From NCBI RefSeq assembly GCF_001425305.1, contig NZ_LMEE01000001.1, positions 322,646-386,645 on the forward strand: DNA of 64,000 nt. Reading direction: 5' to 3'. The notes beneath the pieces are model-generated. The model saw only the letters and a program-made list of their open reading frames with translations, did not search any database and was not told the DNA's origin. The translations under genes were made by a program, and so were the position numbers. This DNA comes from Phenylobacterium sp. Root1290. GTDB lineage: Bacteria > Pseudomonadota > Alphaproteobacteria > Caulobacterales > Caulobacteraceae. This document shows positions 25,131-37,629 of this stretch, piece after piece (within the stretch, counting starts at the first letter, position 1; the number at the start of each line of letters is the position of its first letter).

Positions 25131-27061
25131 TTCGCCTTCTCCGTCTTGGCCGCCGGCTCGGCGGCCTTTCCTTTTTCGATCGGCGGCAGGCCGAGGGCCG
25201 CGCGCGCCTTGTCCGGATAGACCTTGGCCTTCACCTCGGTGCGGGCCGCCTTGCGAGCGGCGCCGCCCAGGTCGCGGAACAGCGCCATGGTCACCTGCGG
25301 ACGCACCTCTTCGGTGATGCGGGCCAGCGTCGGGCCGCTCGGCGCGCGAACGGCTTCCAGCTTGCCGACGATCAGGCCGAACTGAGTGCCTTCCGCCGTG
25401 AACACGTCGCCCTGCTTGCCGCTGAACGCCTTGCCCAGGGCGTCGCGCGACAGCGCGGTGCTTTGCGCCGCGTTCTGGCGGTCGAGGTTGGTGACATGCA
25501 CCACCTTGGCGCCGGCCGAGGCGGCGACCGCGTCCAGGCTCTCGCCCTTCTTGACGCGAGCGGCCAGTTCGTCGGCGCGTGCCTGCATGGCCTTCACCAG
25601 TTCGCGCATCATCCAGAAGCGCGTCAGCTGCGGCTTGACCTCGGCCAGCGGGGGCAGGGCCTTGGGGATGATCCGCTCGACGCGAACCGCGAAGTAATTA
25701 CCTTCGCCGGCATCCTGGACTTCGCTCTCGCCGCCGGCCGGGAGGCTGTATGCGAGTTCGAGCATCTTCGGGGTCACGCCCGGAACCGGCTGGCCTTGCT
25801 GGCCTTGGCCCTGCTCGGTGACGGGGCCGATGGTGAAGGTCGGCACACCGGCCTTCTTGGCCGCCTCGACCAGGTTGGCGCCGTCGGCGCGGGCGTCCTC
25901 ATAGGCCTGGCTCAGCGCATAGACCTTCTCGGCGGCGGCGTCCTTGCGGAGCTCCGCCTCGATCTGCGGACGAACCTGATCCAGCGTCACGGCCTGGCCA
26001 GGGGTGACCTTCGCCACCTTGACCACGGCCATGCCCAGGTCGCCCTGGATCGCGGAGATCTGGCCGTCCTTCAGCGCGAACGCCGCGGCGCCCACGCGCT
26101 TGTCGGCGACCGCGCTCTGCGGCTTGTCGGCATAGGTGATGGCTTCGACGCCGGTGGACTTGGCGACAGCGGCGGGATCCTCGCCCTTGCTCAGGCGCGC
26201 GACGATCGCCTGGGCGGCTGCGGCGTCCTTGGCGGGGATCTGGATCAGGGTGCGGGTTTCGGGACGCGAGAGCGTGTCCTTGCGGAAGTCGAAGCGCTTC
26301 TGGACCTCGGCCTGGTCGATGGCCACGTCGCCGCCGACCTGGGAGGGCGTGAAGGCGACGACGGTCAGGACCCGGAACTCCGGCAGCGTCATGCGCTCGG
26401 CGTTCTCCTTCATGAACGCCTGCAACTGCGCGTCGGTCGGCTGGGCCGGCTGCGGCACGGTGCGCGGATCGATCACGAAGTAGCCGACGTCACGCGCCTC
26501 GAGTTCGTAAAGGGCGGTCAGGGCGCCATAGGCGCGCGGCACGCGCAGCCCGTTCACCATCGCTGCCGCCGTATGCGACTCGGCGATCTGGTCGCGCAGC
26601 AGCGTTTCGAAGCGCGCCGGATCCAGGCCGTTCTCGCTCAGCCGCTGCTGATAGAGCGCCTTGTCGAACGCCCCGGACACCGGGTTGAAGAACGCCGGAA
26701 TCTTGCGCAGCTCCGACTCCATCAGGGTGTCCGAGGGGTGGATGCCGATCTTGCGCAGCATCTCACCGAAGGATTCGCGCGTGGCGATCTCGTCCATCAG
26801 CCGGACGTCGAGGCCCGCCTGCGCGGCTTCCTCGATGGTGATCGGCCGCTTGGTCTGCTCTTCGGCGCCCTTGCGGAAATTGTCGAACTCACGCCGGAAG
26901 TCGGGACCGGACACATGGCGCGATCCGGCCTTCACGACGTCGTTGGTGTAATTGCCCTGGAAGGCGTCGTTCACGCCAAAGATGGCGAAGCTCAGGACGA
27001 GCAAGCCGATGAGGACGGCGGCGACCCAGGATTTAGCGAATTTTCGGGTGGCGGACAGCAT
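25127..27061 (-). CDS. ppiD: PpiD-type membrane-anchored peptidyl-prolyl isomerase/chaperone
   Basis: Periplasmic folding factor anchored in the inner membrane near the Sec translocon. 644 residues: a short cytoplasmic start, one membrane helix at about residues 12-30 (SWVAAVLIGLLVLSFAIFGV), a SurA-like N-terminal helical region (residues 35-240), and a parvulin-like central domain of the PpiC type, then a C-terminal helical part and a Lys/Ala/Glu-rich tail. It overlaps trpE by 4 bases. The pairing with trpE has no obvious functional reason. Whether it keeps isomerase activity is not evident, as PpiD parvulin domains are often inactive. Confidence 0.88.
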   Translation of the reverse strand: MLSATRKFAKSWVAAVLIGLLVLSFAIFGVNDAFQGNYTNDVVKAGSRHVSGPDFRREFDNFRKGAEEQTKRPITIEEAAQAGLDVRLMDEIATRESFGEMLRKIGIHPSDTLMESELRKIPAFFNPVSGAFDKALYQQRLSENGLDPARFETLLRDQIAESHTAAAMVNGLRVPRAYGALTALYELEARDVGYFVIDPRTVPQPAQPTDAQLQAFMKENAERMTLPEFRVLTVVAFTPSQVGGDVAIDQAEVQKRFDFRKDTLSRPETRTLIQIPAKDAAAAQAIVARLSKGEDPAAVAKSTGVEAITYADKPQSAVADKRVGAAAFALKDGQISAIQGDLGMAVVKVAKVTPGQAVTLDQVRPQIEAELRKDAAAEKVYALSQAYEDARADGANLVEAAKKAGVPTFTIGPVTEQGQGQQGQPVPGVTPKMLELAYSLPAGGESEVQDAGEGNYFAVRVERIIPKALPPLAEVKPQLTRFWMMRELVKAMQARADELAARVKKGESLDAVAASAGAKVVHVTNLDRQNAAQSTALSRDALGKAFSGKQGDVFTAEGTQFGLIVGKLEAVRAPSGPTLARITEEVRPQVTMALFRDLGGAARKAARTEVKAKVYPDKARAALGLPPIEKGKAAEPAAKTEKAK

Positions 27062-27137
27062 ATGACCCTACCGGAGCCCCTTCGGCGCGAATGTGGAACG
27101 GCGGGTATAGTGGAGGCGGCTTCCCCCCCGCAAGCAC

Positions 27138-27165
27138 GTGACAGAAGAAGCAGCATAGCTTAACG
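27138..27165 (+). promoter_or_regulatory. Candidate promoter of tpiA
   Basis: GTGACAG (27138-27144) and GCTTAACG (27158-27165), 13 bases apart, resemble the Caulobacter sigma-73 elements TTGACGS and GCTANAWC. It lies in the 135-bp divergent space between ppiD and tpiA. Match only, no other support. Confidence 0.35.
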
Positions 27166-27196
27166 GCGCTGCGACCCACGAAATTCGAGGCAAGAC

Positions 27197-27940
27197 ATGA
27201 CTTCTCCCACCCCTTTGATCGCCGGCAATTGGAAGATGAACGGGGGCGCGGCGTCGCTGGCGGAAGCCCAGGCCGTGGCCGCGGGCGTCCAATCGGCCAA
27301 GGTTCGCGTGGCGATCTGCCCTCCCTCGACCCTGGTCGATCGCGCCGCTTCTGCCCTGAAGGGCAGCAAGGTTCTGGTCGGCGGGCAAGACTGCCGCGCT
27401 GAGCCGTCGGGCGCTTTCACGGGCGATGTGGCCGCCGAAATGCTGGTCGATGCGGGCGCCGCCCTGGTGATCCTCGGTCACTCCGAGCGGCGCGCCGGCT
27501 ACGGTGAGACGGACGAAGTCGTCGCGGGCAAGGTCGGCGCTGCGCTGCGCGCGGGCCTGGAGCCGATCGTTTGCGTCGGCGAGACCCTGGGCGAGCGCGA
27601 GGCCGGCAAGGCCCTGGCCGTTGTGACCGGGCAGGTGAGGGGCTCGCTGCCCGCCGATCTGGCCGGCAAGGCGTTCTGCGTGGCCTACGAACCCGTCTGG
27701 GCGATCGGCACGGGCCTGACCCCGACGACGCCGCAGATCGAGGAGGTTCACGTGGCCATCCGCGCGACCCTGGTCGAGATGTTCGGCGATCACGGCAAGA
27801 GCGTCGCCATTCTGTACGGCGGCTCGGTGAAACCCTCGAACGCGGGCGAAATCCTCAACGCAGCCGAAGTGGGCGGCGCCCTGGTCGGCGGCGCCTCGCT
27901 CAAGGCGCAGGACTTCCTGGGCATCATCAACGCGATCTGA
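27197..27940 (+). CDS. tpiA: Triosephosphate isomerase
   Basis: Interconverts dihydroxyacetone phosphate and glyceraldehyde 3-phosphate. 247 residues, a TIM barrel of standard length. Catalytic residues are Lys13 (GNWKMN), His95 (ILGHSERR) and Glu165 (AYEPVWAIGTG); the phosphate loop YGGSVKPSNAGE follows. It is transcribed away from ppiD and converges on the VOC gene with an 11-base gap. No other lower-glycolysis gene is adjacent except eno 4 kb downstream. Confidence 0.98.
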   Translation: MTSPTPLIAGNWKMNGGAASLAEAQAVAAGVQSAKVRVAICPPSTLVDRAASALKGSKVLVGGQDCRAEPSGAFTGDVAAEMLVDAGAALVILGHSERRAGYGETDEVVAGKVGAALRAGLEPIVCVGETLGEREAGKALAVVTGQVRGSLPADLAGKAFCVAYEPVWAIGTGLTPTTPQIEEVHVAIRATLVEMFGDHGKSVAILYGGSVKPSNAGEILNAAEVGGALVGGASLKAQDFLGIINAI

Positions 27941-27951
27941 GCCCATCACGG

Positions 27952-28365
27952 TCAGCCGTGGGGCCCCTTGAGCTCCACGGTGTTGCCTTCGGGGTCCTTG
28001 ATGTAGATCGAAGGACCTTCGCCATCGGCCCCGAAACGCGGCGCCTGTTCGCCGATTTCAACGCCGTGGGCGGTCAGATGCGCGCGGATCGCGGCTTCAT
28101 CGAATGGGCGGACGGCGAGGGCGAAGTGGTCGAGGTTGCGGGCCTCCGCGCCCGGTGCGGCGCCGCCCATTCTGCCCAGCTTGCCGTCGACGGTGATGAG
28201 GTCGATCAGCGAGGCGCCGACCCGCATGTGGGTCATGCCCAGGTCCGGGCGATCCCATTCGACTGGGCATCCCAGCACGTCGCGATAGAAAGCGACCATC
28301 CGGTCCTTGTCGACGACGCGCAGGACGATGTGGTCGAGGCCGATGGTCTGGATGGGATGGGTCAT
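27952..28365 (-). CDS. VOC-superfamily (glyoxalase-like) protein
   Basis: 137 residues covering two beta-alpha-beta-beta-beta modules of the vicinal-oxygen-chelate fold. The N-terminal LDHIVLRVVDKDRMVAFYRDVLG and the C-terminal IYIKDPEGNTVELKGP are the classical metal-site strands, with His and Glu as likely ligands. Such proteins include lyases, dioxygenases and fosfomycin or bleomycin resistance proteins; substrate cannot be told from sequence. It converges on tpiA and precedes a GNAT gene on the same strand (32-base gap). Confidence 0.85.
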   Translation of the reverse strand: MTHPIQTIGLDHIVLRVVDKDRMVAFYRDVLGCPVEWDRPDLGMTHMRVGASLIDLITVDGKLGRMGGAAPGAEARNLDHFALAVRPFDEAAIRAHLTAHGVEIGEQAPRFGADGEGPSIYIKDPEGNTVELKGPHG

Positions 28366-28397
28366 GCGGCTTTAGTTATGTCGCCGCCGGACGCTGT

Positions 28398-28913
28398 CTA
28401 GAGCAGCAAGCCGAACAGACGACAATCGCGATGCTCGCCGTCGCGCAGGATGTGGCCGCGCAGCAGGCCTTCTTCTTCAAAGCCCAGCTTCTCGAGCAAC
28501 GCGTCCGACCGTAGGTTGCCCAGATGGGTCCTGGCCGACAGCCTGCGCAGCCCCATGGTCGCGGCGAAGCTGACCACCGACCGCATCGCCTCCAGGGCAT
28601 AACCCCGGCCCCAGGCCCCGCGGCCCAGCAGGAACCCGATCTCCGCGCGCTTGTGCCAGCGGTCGATATCCGAGAGATCGCAGGCGCCGAGGAACTCCGC
28701 GCCGCTCAGAGTGTGGATCGTCCAATGCAGGGCCTTGCCGTCCTCGACGGCTGCGACTTGCCCCTCGACGATCACGCGGACCAGGTCGGGATCGTCGACT
28801 TCCGGGATGTCCCAATGGGCCATGACCTCAGGATCGCTCAGGACCGGAAACAGCAACTCGGCGTCGGACGCCGCCAGCGGCCGCAGACTGAGACGTTCGG
28901 TTTCCAGAATCAT
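28398..28913 (-). CDS. GNAT-family N-acetyltransferase (RimJ/RimL type)
   Basis: 171 residues beginning ILETERLSLRPLAASDAELLF, the typical start of the RimJ/RimL-like branch that acetylates N-termini or small molecules with acetyl-CoA. The pyrophosphate loop appears as LGRGAWGRGYALEAMRSVV, followed by LRRLSARTHLGNLRSDALLEKLGFEEEG, the C-terminal strand region. Substrate unknown. It lies upstream of the VOC gene on the same strand and is divergent from secG with a 110-base spacer. Confidence 0.88.
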   Translation of the reverse strand: MILETERLSLRPLAASDAELLFPVLSDPEVMAHWDIPEVDDPDLVRVIVEGQVAAVEDGKALHWTIHTLSGAEFLGACDLSDIDRWHKRAEIGFLLGRGAWGRGYALEAMRSVVSFAATMGLRRLSARTHLGNLRSDALLEKLGFEEEGLLRGHILRDGEHRDCRLFGLLL

Positions 28914-29023
28914 GGTCTTGCCCGCGCGATGCGACGCCCTAGCTATGGCCTTGTGCGCCGCCTAGTGGTAGAGCGCGCGCTTCATTTCGGTGCGGGAGAC
29001 CGGCCGGAGGCATTGGATACGTC

Positions 29024-29458
29024 ATGCTGCTCGGCATTCTGCTTACTATTCACGTCATCGTCTGCATCGCGCTCATCGCGGTGGTCCTGCTGCAACGCTC
29101 GGAGGGCGGCGCCCTTGGTATGGGCGGCAGCACCGGCGGCCTCATGACCGCGCGGGGCGCTGGCGACCTGCTGACCCGCACGACCTGGATTCTCGGGGGC
29201 GTCTTCTTCGTCCTCAGCCTGACGCTGACGGTCCTGGCCGGCCAGGAGCGTGGCGCCTCGTCGGTCGTCGACCGCATCAAGGTCCAAGGCATCGATCCGA
29301 ACCAGCTGAACCAACCGACTGCGCCGCAACCGGCCGCCCCGAGTGACGCGCCGGCCCCGCTGACCGCGCCGACTCCGCAGGTCCGCAGCCCCTTTGAAGC
29401 CCCCGCCCAACTCCCGGCCGCCCCGCAGACCGCCCCCGCGGCGCCGTCCAACCCCTAA
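29024..29458 (+). CDS. secG: Preprotein translocase subunit SecG
   Basis: Small two-helix subunit of the SecYEG translocon in the inner membrane. 144 residues: helix 1 at residues 2-22 (LLGILLTIHVIVCIALIAVVLLQ), the conserved cytoplasmic loop RSEGGALGMGGSTGGL, and helix 2 at about residues 51-70. The C-terminal half is a Pro/Ala/Gln-rich extension not needed in E. coli SecG, as is usual for alphaproteobacteria. It lies just upstream of pyrG, a common neighbour in this class. Confidence 0.93.
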   Translation: MLLGILLTIHVIVCIALIAVVLLQRSEGGALGMGGSTGGLMTARGAGDLLTRTTWILGGVFFVLSLTLTVLAGQERGASSVVDRIKVQGIDPNQLNQPTAPQPAAPSDAPAPLTAPTPQVRSPFEAPAQLPAAPQTAPAAPSNP

Positions 29459-29488
29459 GCCCTAGAGTGATCGTGAGCCCCACAGAAA

Positions 29489-29504
29489 AGCCGCTTCGGC
29501 GGCT
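29489..29504. other. Hairpin in the secG-pyrG spacer
   Basis: AGCCGC-TTCG-GCGGCT, a 6-bp stem with a UUCG loop. The T-rich side (CTTTTCTG) lies in the minus-strand direction, where no gene needs it, so its value as a secG terminator is doubtful. The rest of the 155-bp spacer shows only the pyrG ribosome site CGGAGG. Confidence 0.35.
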
Positions 29505-29607
29505 CGTTCGGCGTTTGTGCACGCCGGCAATCGCAGAATTTTGCTCTCAATCCACAGGCTTTGGCGAATCGCCGCAGGGCGCCCGACGCGAATCGGAGGT
29601 AATCTGA

Positions 29608-31254
<1,647 letters not shown>

Positions 31255-31264
31255 GCCCAGAGAA

Positions 31265-31289
31265 CTCCCTCCCCATCCTTGGGAGGGAG
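31265..31289. terminator. Hairpin after pyrG
   Basis: CTCCCTCCC / GGGAGGGAG, a 9-bp perfect stem with a 7-base loop, 11 bases after the pyrG stop. No T tract, so termination strength is uncertain. Confidence 0.45.
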
Positions 31290-31304
31290 CGCTAGCCTTG
31301 GGTC

Positions 31305-33361
<2,057 letters not shown>

Positions 33362-33374
33362 GCGCGCATTCGGC

Positions 33375-33398
33375 GGCGGGCTGGATTTCCGGCCCGCC
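33375..33398 (+). terminator. Probable terminator of eno
   Basis: GGCGGGCTGG / CCGGCCCGCC stem (one G-U) around ATTT, 13 bases after the eno stop; followed by AATCCGGCGTTTG, a poor T tract. Confidence 0.45.
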
Positions 33399-33471
33399 AA
33401 TCCGGCGTTTGTAACCGGAAATTAAGCACGTTTGCGTGAGATGTCGCTGATCAGGAGTCCAAGATTCGACC

Positions 33472-33768
33472 GTGTTCGCGCGTTTCCGCCCATATCTGCC
33501 GACAGCGGCGCTTCTGCTCCTGATCTGTTACTTCGGGTATCACGCCTTCACGGGTGAGCGCGGCCTTCTCTCCTCCACCCAACGGGACGTCGCCCTCGCT
33601 GCCAAGTCCCAGGAGCTGTCCGATCTGCGCGCTCAGCGGCAGGATTTGGAAGCCCGCGCCAAGCTGCTGCGCGATTCGAGCCTATCTGCCGACCTACTGG
33701 AAGAACGGGCCCGTTCCCTGCTAGGTTTCGGGCATCCGAACGACTATGTGGTCCGCGTGAAGCCCTAG
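33472..33768 (+). CDS. ftsB: FtsB/DivIC-type cell division protein
   Basis: 98 residues from a GTG start (CAGGAG 17 bases upstream is distant). One membrane helix near the N-terminus (YLPTAALLLLICYFGYHAF), then a periplasmic coiled coil (ALAAKSQELSDLRAQRQDLEARAKLL) and a short C-terminal segment ending RSLLGFGHPNDYVV, which matches the septum-formation-initiator family. FtsB forms a complex with FtsL and FtsQ that activates septal peptidoglycan synthesis. The location between eno and pdhA is the standard one for this gene in proteobacteria. Confidence 0.92.
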   Translation: MFARFRPYLPTAALLLLICYFGYHAFTGERGLLSSTQRDVALAAKSQELSDLRAQRQDLEARAKLLRDSSLSADLLEERARSLLGFGHPNDYVVRVKP

Positions 33769-33844
33769 GGCGGATTCGTTCGTTCATTAACGACCCGAAA
33801 GCGTGGAATTTAACCGCGCAAAATCATTCCTACGGGAGAGACAG

Positions 33845-34891
33845 ATGGCGCGTGGGCAAACTAGCTCCGCAGCTAAGCGGAAGAGCAGTGACTCCAATGC
33901 CGGCGGCGGCGCTGCAGGTGCGGTGACGAAGGACGAGCTGCTTAAGTACTACCGCGACATGCTTTTGATCCGGCGCTTCGAGGAGCGGGCCGGGCAGTTG
34001 TACGGCATGGGGCTGATCGGCGGCTTCTGCCACCTCTACATCGGCCAGGAGGCGATCGCGGTCGGCGTCCAGGCGATCAAGGAGTCCGGCGATCAGGTCA
34101 TCACCGGCTATCGAGATCACGGCCACATGCTGGCCTGCGGCATGGACCCGCGCGAAGTCATGGCCGAGTTGACCGGCCGCGCTGGCGGTTCGTCCAAAGG
34201 CAAGGGCGGGTCGATGCACATGTTCTCGACCGAAGCAGACTTCTACGGCGGCCATGGAATCGTCGGGGCGCAGGTTGCGCTCGGCACCGGCCTGGCGCTC
34301 GCCAACCACTACCGCGACAACAAGAAGGTCTCCTTCACCTACTTCGGGGATGGCGCGGCCAATCAGGGTCAGGTCTACGAGAGCTTCAACATGGCTCGGC
34401 TGTGGAACCTTCCGGTCGTGTACGTGATCGAGAACAACCAGTACGCCATGGGCACCTCGATCGAGCGGTCGTCGTCCGAAACCCACCTTTACAAGCGCGG
34501 CTCTTCGTTCCGGATCCCGGGTGAAGAGGTCGACGGTATGGACGTTCTGGCCGTGAAGGCCGCCGCCCAGAAGGCGGCCGACCACGCGCGTTCCGGCGAG
34601 GGGCCGTACATCCTCGAGATGAAGACCTATCGCTATCGCGGCCACTCGATGAGCGACCCGGCCAAGTATCGCACGCGTGATGAAGTCGACGAGGTCCGCA
34701 AGACCCGTGACCCGATCGACCATGCGCAGGAACTTCTGGCCAAGAAGGGGTGGGCCGACGAGGCCGCGCTCAAGGCCATCGACGCGGAAGTGAAGGCCAT
34801 CGTCGCCGACGCCGCCGAGTTCGCCCGCACCTCGCCCGAGCCCGAAGCCTCGGAGCTCTACACGGACGTCTATCTGGAGGCCGCCGAGTGA
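33845..34891 (+). CDS. pdhA: Pyruvate dehydrogenase E1 component, alpha subunit
   Basis: Thiamine diphosphate-dependent decarboxylation of pyruvate, heterotetramer with PdhB. The ATG at 33845 is preferred (GGGAGA 5 bases upstream) over one at 33803 and gives 348 residues. The TPP motif is [31 protein letters not shown]; the regulatory-loop segment [21 protein letters not shown] is typical of E1-alpha. The N-terminal 25 residues are Lys/Ser/Gly-rich. pdhB starts in a 4-base overlap, so the subunits are translationally coupled. Confidence 0.96.
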   Translation: MARGQTSSAAKRKSSDSNAGGGAAGAVTKDELLKYYRDMLLIRRFEERAGQLYGMGLIGGFCHLYIGQEAIAVGVQAIKESGDQVITGYRDHGHMLACGMDPREVMAELTGRAGGSSKGKGGSMHMFSTEADFYGGHGIVGAQVALGTGLALANHYRDNKKVSFTYFGDGAANQGQVYESFNMARLWNLPVVYVIENNQYAMGTSIERSSSETHLYKRGSSFRIPGEEVDGMDVLAVKAAAQKAADHARSGEGPYILEMKTYRYRGHSMSDPAKYRTRDEVDEVRKTRDPIDHAQELLAKKGWADEAALKAIDAEVKAIVADAAEFARTSPEPEASELYTDVYLEAAE

Positions 34892-36264
34892 CCGACGTCC
34901 TTATGCCTGCGCTTTCCCCGACCATGGAGGAAGGCACCCTCGCCAAGTGGCACGTAAAGAAGGGCGACACCGTCCGGTCCGGCGACGTGATCGCCGAGAT
35001 CGAGACCGACAAGGCGACCATGGAGGTGGAGGCCGTCGACGAGGGCGTGATCGAAGAGATTCTGGTCCCCGAAGGCGCCGAGGCGGTGAAGGTCAACACG
35101 CCCATCGCCCGGCTCGCCGGCGAGGGCGCTCCGGCGACCGCGCCGGCCGCGCCTGCCCAGTCCTCGGGCGAACCGGAGAAGGCGGCTCCCGAGGCTGTGG
35201 AAGCGCAGCCGGAAGGTGAGGCCACTGCGCCCGTGACCCCGAAGGTCGAGCTGCGGGATCCGGAAATCCCGGCCGACGCCAAGCTGGTCAAGACGACCAT
35301 CCGCGACGCCCTGCGCGACGCCATGGCCGAGGAGATGCGCAAGGACGACAAGGTCTTCCTGATGGGCGAGGAAGTCGCCCAGTACCAGGGCGCCTACAAG
35401 GTCTCGCGCGACCTGCTGCAGGAGTTCGGCGACAAGCGCGTCATCGACACGCCGATCACCGAGTACGGCTTCGCCGGTCTTGGCGTCGGCGCGGCGATGG
35501 CTGGGCTCAAGCCCATCGTCGAGTTCATGACCTGGAACTTCGCCATGCAGGCGATCGACCACGTCATCAACTCCGCCGCCAAGACGCTCTACATGTCCGG
35601 CGGCCAGATCAAATGCTCGATCGTGTTCCGCGGCCCGAACGGCGCCGCCGCACGCGTTGGCGCGCAGCACAGCCAGGACTACTCGGCCTGGTACGCCCAG
35701 GTCCCGGGGCTGAAGGTCGTCGCCCCTTACGACGCGGCCGACGCCAAGGGCCTGCTCAAGGCCGCGATCCGCGACCCCAACCCGGTCGTCTTCCTCGAGC
35801 ACGAGATGATGTACGGGCAGGAGTTCGACGTCCCTGCGGACACCGACTGGGTGGTGCCGATCGGCAAGGCCAAGGTACGGCGCACGGGCAAGGACGTCAC
35901 CATCACCTCGCACTCGCGGATGGTGGGCTTGGCGCTCAAGGCGGCCGAGGAACTGGCGGCCGAAGGCATTGAGGCTGAGGTCATCGACCTGCGGACCCTG
36001 CGTCCGCTCGACCACGAGACGATCGTCGAGAGCGTGAAGAAGACCAACTGCATCGTCACGGTCGAGGAAGGTTGGGGTCCGATGGGGGTCGGCGCCGAGG
36101 TTGTCGCGCGGGTGCTGGAGCACGCCTTCGACTACCTGGATGCGCCGCCGACCCGCGTGCACCAGAAAGATGTCCCGCTGCCGTACGCGGCCAATCTGGA
36201 AGCCCTGTCCCTGCCCTCGGTCGAGGACATCGTGAAGGCGGTCAAGGCGGTCACCTACAAATGA
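34888..36264 (+). CDS. pdhB: Pyruvate dehydrogenase E1 beta subunit with N-terminal lipoyl domain
   Basis: 458 residues from a GTG start overlapping the pdhA stop. Residues 1-80 are a full biotinyl/lipoyl domain ([20 protein letters not shown]) with the lipoylation Lys42 in [10 protein letters not shown]. An Ala/Pro/Glu linker leads to the transketolase-like E1-beta catalytic part, [37 protein letters not shown] to the end. E1-beta subunits with their own lipoyl domain are established in alphaproteobacteria such as Sinorhizobium and Zymomonas. The lipoyl domain is nearly identical to that of PdhC, including 47 identical bases in a row. Confidence 0.96.
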   Translation: MTDVLMPALSPTMEEGTLAKWHVKKGDTVRSGDVIAEIETDKATMEVEAVDEGVIEEILVPEGAEAVKVNTPIARLAGEGAPATAPAAPAQSSGEPEKAAPEAVEAQPEGEATAPVTPKVELRDPEIPADAKLVKTTIRDALRDAMAEEMRKDDKVFLMGEEVAQYQGAYKVSRDLLQEFGDKRVIDTPITEYGFAGLGVGAAMAGLKPIVEFMTWNFAMQAIDHVINSAAKTLYMSGGQIKCSIVFRGPNGAAARVGAQHSQDYSAWYAQVPGLKVVAPYDAADAKGLLKAAIRDPNPVVFLEHEMMYGQEFDVPADTDWVVPIGKAKVRRTGKDVTITSHSRMVGLALKAAEELAAEGIEAEVIDLRTLRPLDHETIVESVKKTNCIVTVEEGWGPMGVGAEVVARVLEHAFDYLDAPPTRVHQKDVPLPYAANLEALSLPSVEDIVKAVKAVTYK

Positions 36265-36320
36265 CCGTCGGAACCATCGCCGCTCCGGCTCCCGTCCTGC
36301 TCAGCGTCTGAGACCCGCCA

Positions 36321-37619
36321 ATGTCCATTGATGTTCTGATGCCCGCGCTCTCTCCCACCATGGAGGAGGGCACGCTCGCCAAATGGCACGTGAAGAAGGG
36401 CGACAAGGTCTCCTCCGGCGACGTGATCGCCGAGATCGAGACCGACAAGGCGACCATGGAAGTGGAAGCTGTCGATGAAGGTGTCGTCGAAGACATCCTC
36501 GTTCCCGAGGGCTCCGAGGGCGTGAAGGTCAACACCCCCATCGCCCGCCTGGCTGGTGAGGACGGCGCCTCCGCTGCTCCGGCGGCCAAGGCGGAGCCGG
36601 TGAAGGCTGAGGCGGCGCCGAAAGCCGAAGCAGCGAAGGCCGCACCGCCCAAGGCCGAAGCCGCGCCGTCCGCCAAGCCGACGGCGCAGACGCCGGCCGC
36701 GCCCGCTCGCCACTCCGGAGAACGGATCTTCGCCTCGCCGTTGGCCCGCCGGATCGCCGGGCAGAAGGGGCTGGATCTCGCCCAGATGCAGGGATCGGGT
36801 CCCCACGGCCGGATCATCAAGCGCGACGTCGAAGGCGCTACGCCCCAGGCCGCCAAGCCGGCCGCCGCCGGGGCGACGTCGGCCGCGCCCCGCCAGGCGC
36901 AGACCCTGGCTCAGATGGGCATTCCAGACGGCAGCTACGATCTCATCCCGCTGGACGGGATGCGCAAGACCGTCGCCCGACGCATGACCGACAGCTTCCG
37001 GGACGTGCCGCACTTCCCGCTGACCATCGACCTGGAGATCGACGGGCTGCTGGCCAGCCGCGCCAAGATCAACGCCATGCTGGAGAAGCAGGGCGTGAAG
37101 GTCAGCGTCAACGACCTGGTCATCAAGGCCGCCGCCGTTGCGCTCAAGCAGGTGCCGGAGGCGAACGCGTCGTATTCGCCCGAGGGCATCGCGATGCACC
37201 ACAACGCCGACATCGCCATGGCCGTGGCGATCGAGGGCGGCCTGATCACCCCGATCATCCGCAAGGCCGAGACCAAGGGCCTGGCGCAGATCGCCGTCGA
37301 GGCCAAGGACCTGGCCGAGCGAGCCCGCACCCGCAAGCTCAAGCCCGACGAGTTCCAGGGCGGCACCTTCTCGGTGTCCAATCTCGGCATGTTCGGGATC
37401 AAGTCGTTCGGGTCGATCATCAACGAGCCGCAGGGCTGTATCCTGTCGGTCGGCGCGGGCGAGCCCCGGCCGGTGGTCAAGAACGGCCAGCTGGCGATCG
37501 CCACGGTGATGACCGTCACGCTCTCCTGCGATCATCGCGTGGTCGACGGCGCCACCGGCGCCCGTTGGCTGCAGGCCTTCAAGGCCCTGATCGAAGATCC
37601 CATCACGATGATCGTCTAA
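36321..37619 (+). CDS. pdhC: Dihydrolipoamide acetyltransferase (PDH E2)
   Basis: Core of the pyruvate dehydrogenase complex; transfers acetyl from lipoamide to CoA. 432 residues: lipoyl domain 1-80 with Lys43, Ala/Pro/Lys-rich linker, peripheral subunit-binding domain around residues 132-170 ([30 protein letters not shown]), a second linker, and the catalytic domain from about residue 205 with the active-site motif [15 protein letters not shown]. It follows pdhB after 56 bases that hold a 16-codon ORF. Complete and typical. Confidence 0.97.
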   Translation: MSIDVLMPALSPTMEEGTLAKWHVKKGDKVSSGDVIAEIETDKATMEVEAVDEGVVEDILVPEGSEGVKVNTPIARLAGEDGASAAPAAKAEPVKAEAAPKAEAAKAAPPKAEAAPSAKPTAQTPAAPARHSGERIFASPLARRIAGQKGLDLAQMQGSGPHGRIIKRDVEGATPQAAKPAAAGATSAAPRQAQTLAQMGIPDGSYDLIPLDGMRKTVARRMTDSFRDVPHFPLTIDLEIDGLLASRAKINAMLEKQGVKVSVNDLVIKAAAVALKQVPEANASYSPEGIAMHHNADIAMAVAIEGGLITPIIRKAETKGLAQIAVEAKDLAERARTRKLKPDEFQGGTFSVSNLGMFGIKSFGSIINEPQGCILSVGAGEPRPVVKNGQLAIATVMTVTLSCDHRVVDGATGARWLQAFKALIEDPITMIV

Positions 37620-37629
37620 GGCAAGTCAC

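Noticed and set aside
28950..29015. Stretch CTAGTGGTAGAGCGCGCGCTTCAT resembling a tRNA D-arm and anticodon arm
   Set aside because: The upstream partner for the GAGC D-stem is missing, there is no T-loop GGTTCGA and no paired acceptor stem.
33787..33815. Two TTAA motifs before pdhA as a CtrA site
   Set aside because: Separated by 19 bases instead of 7.
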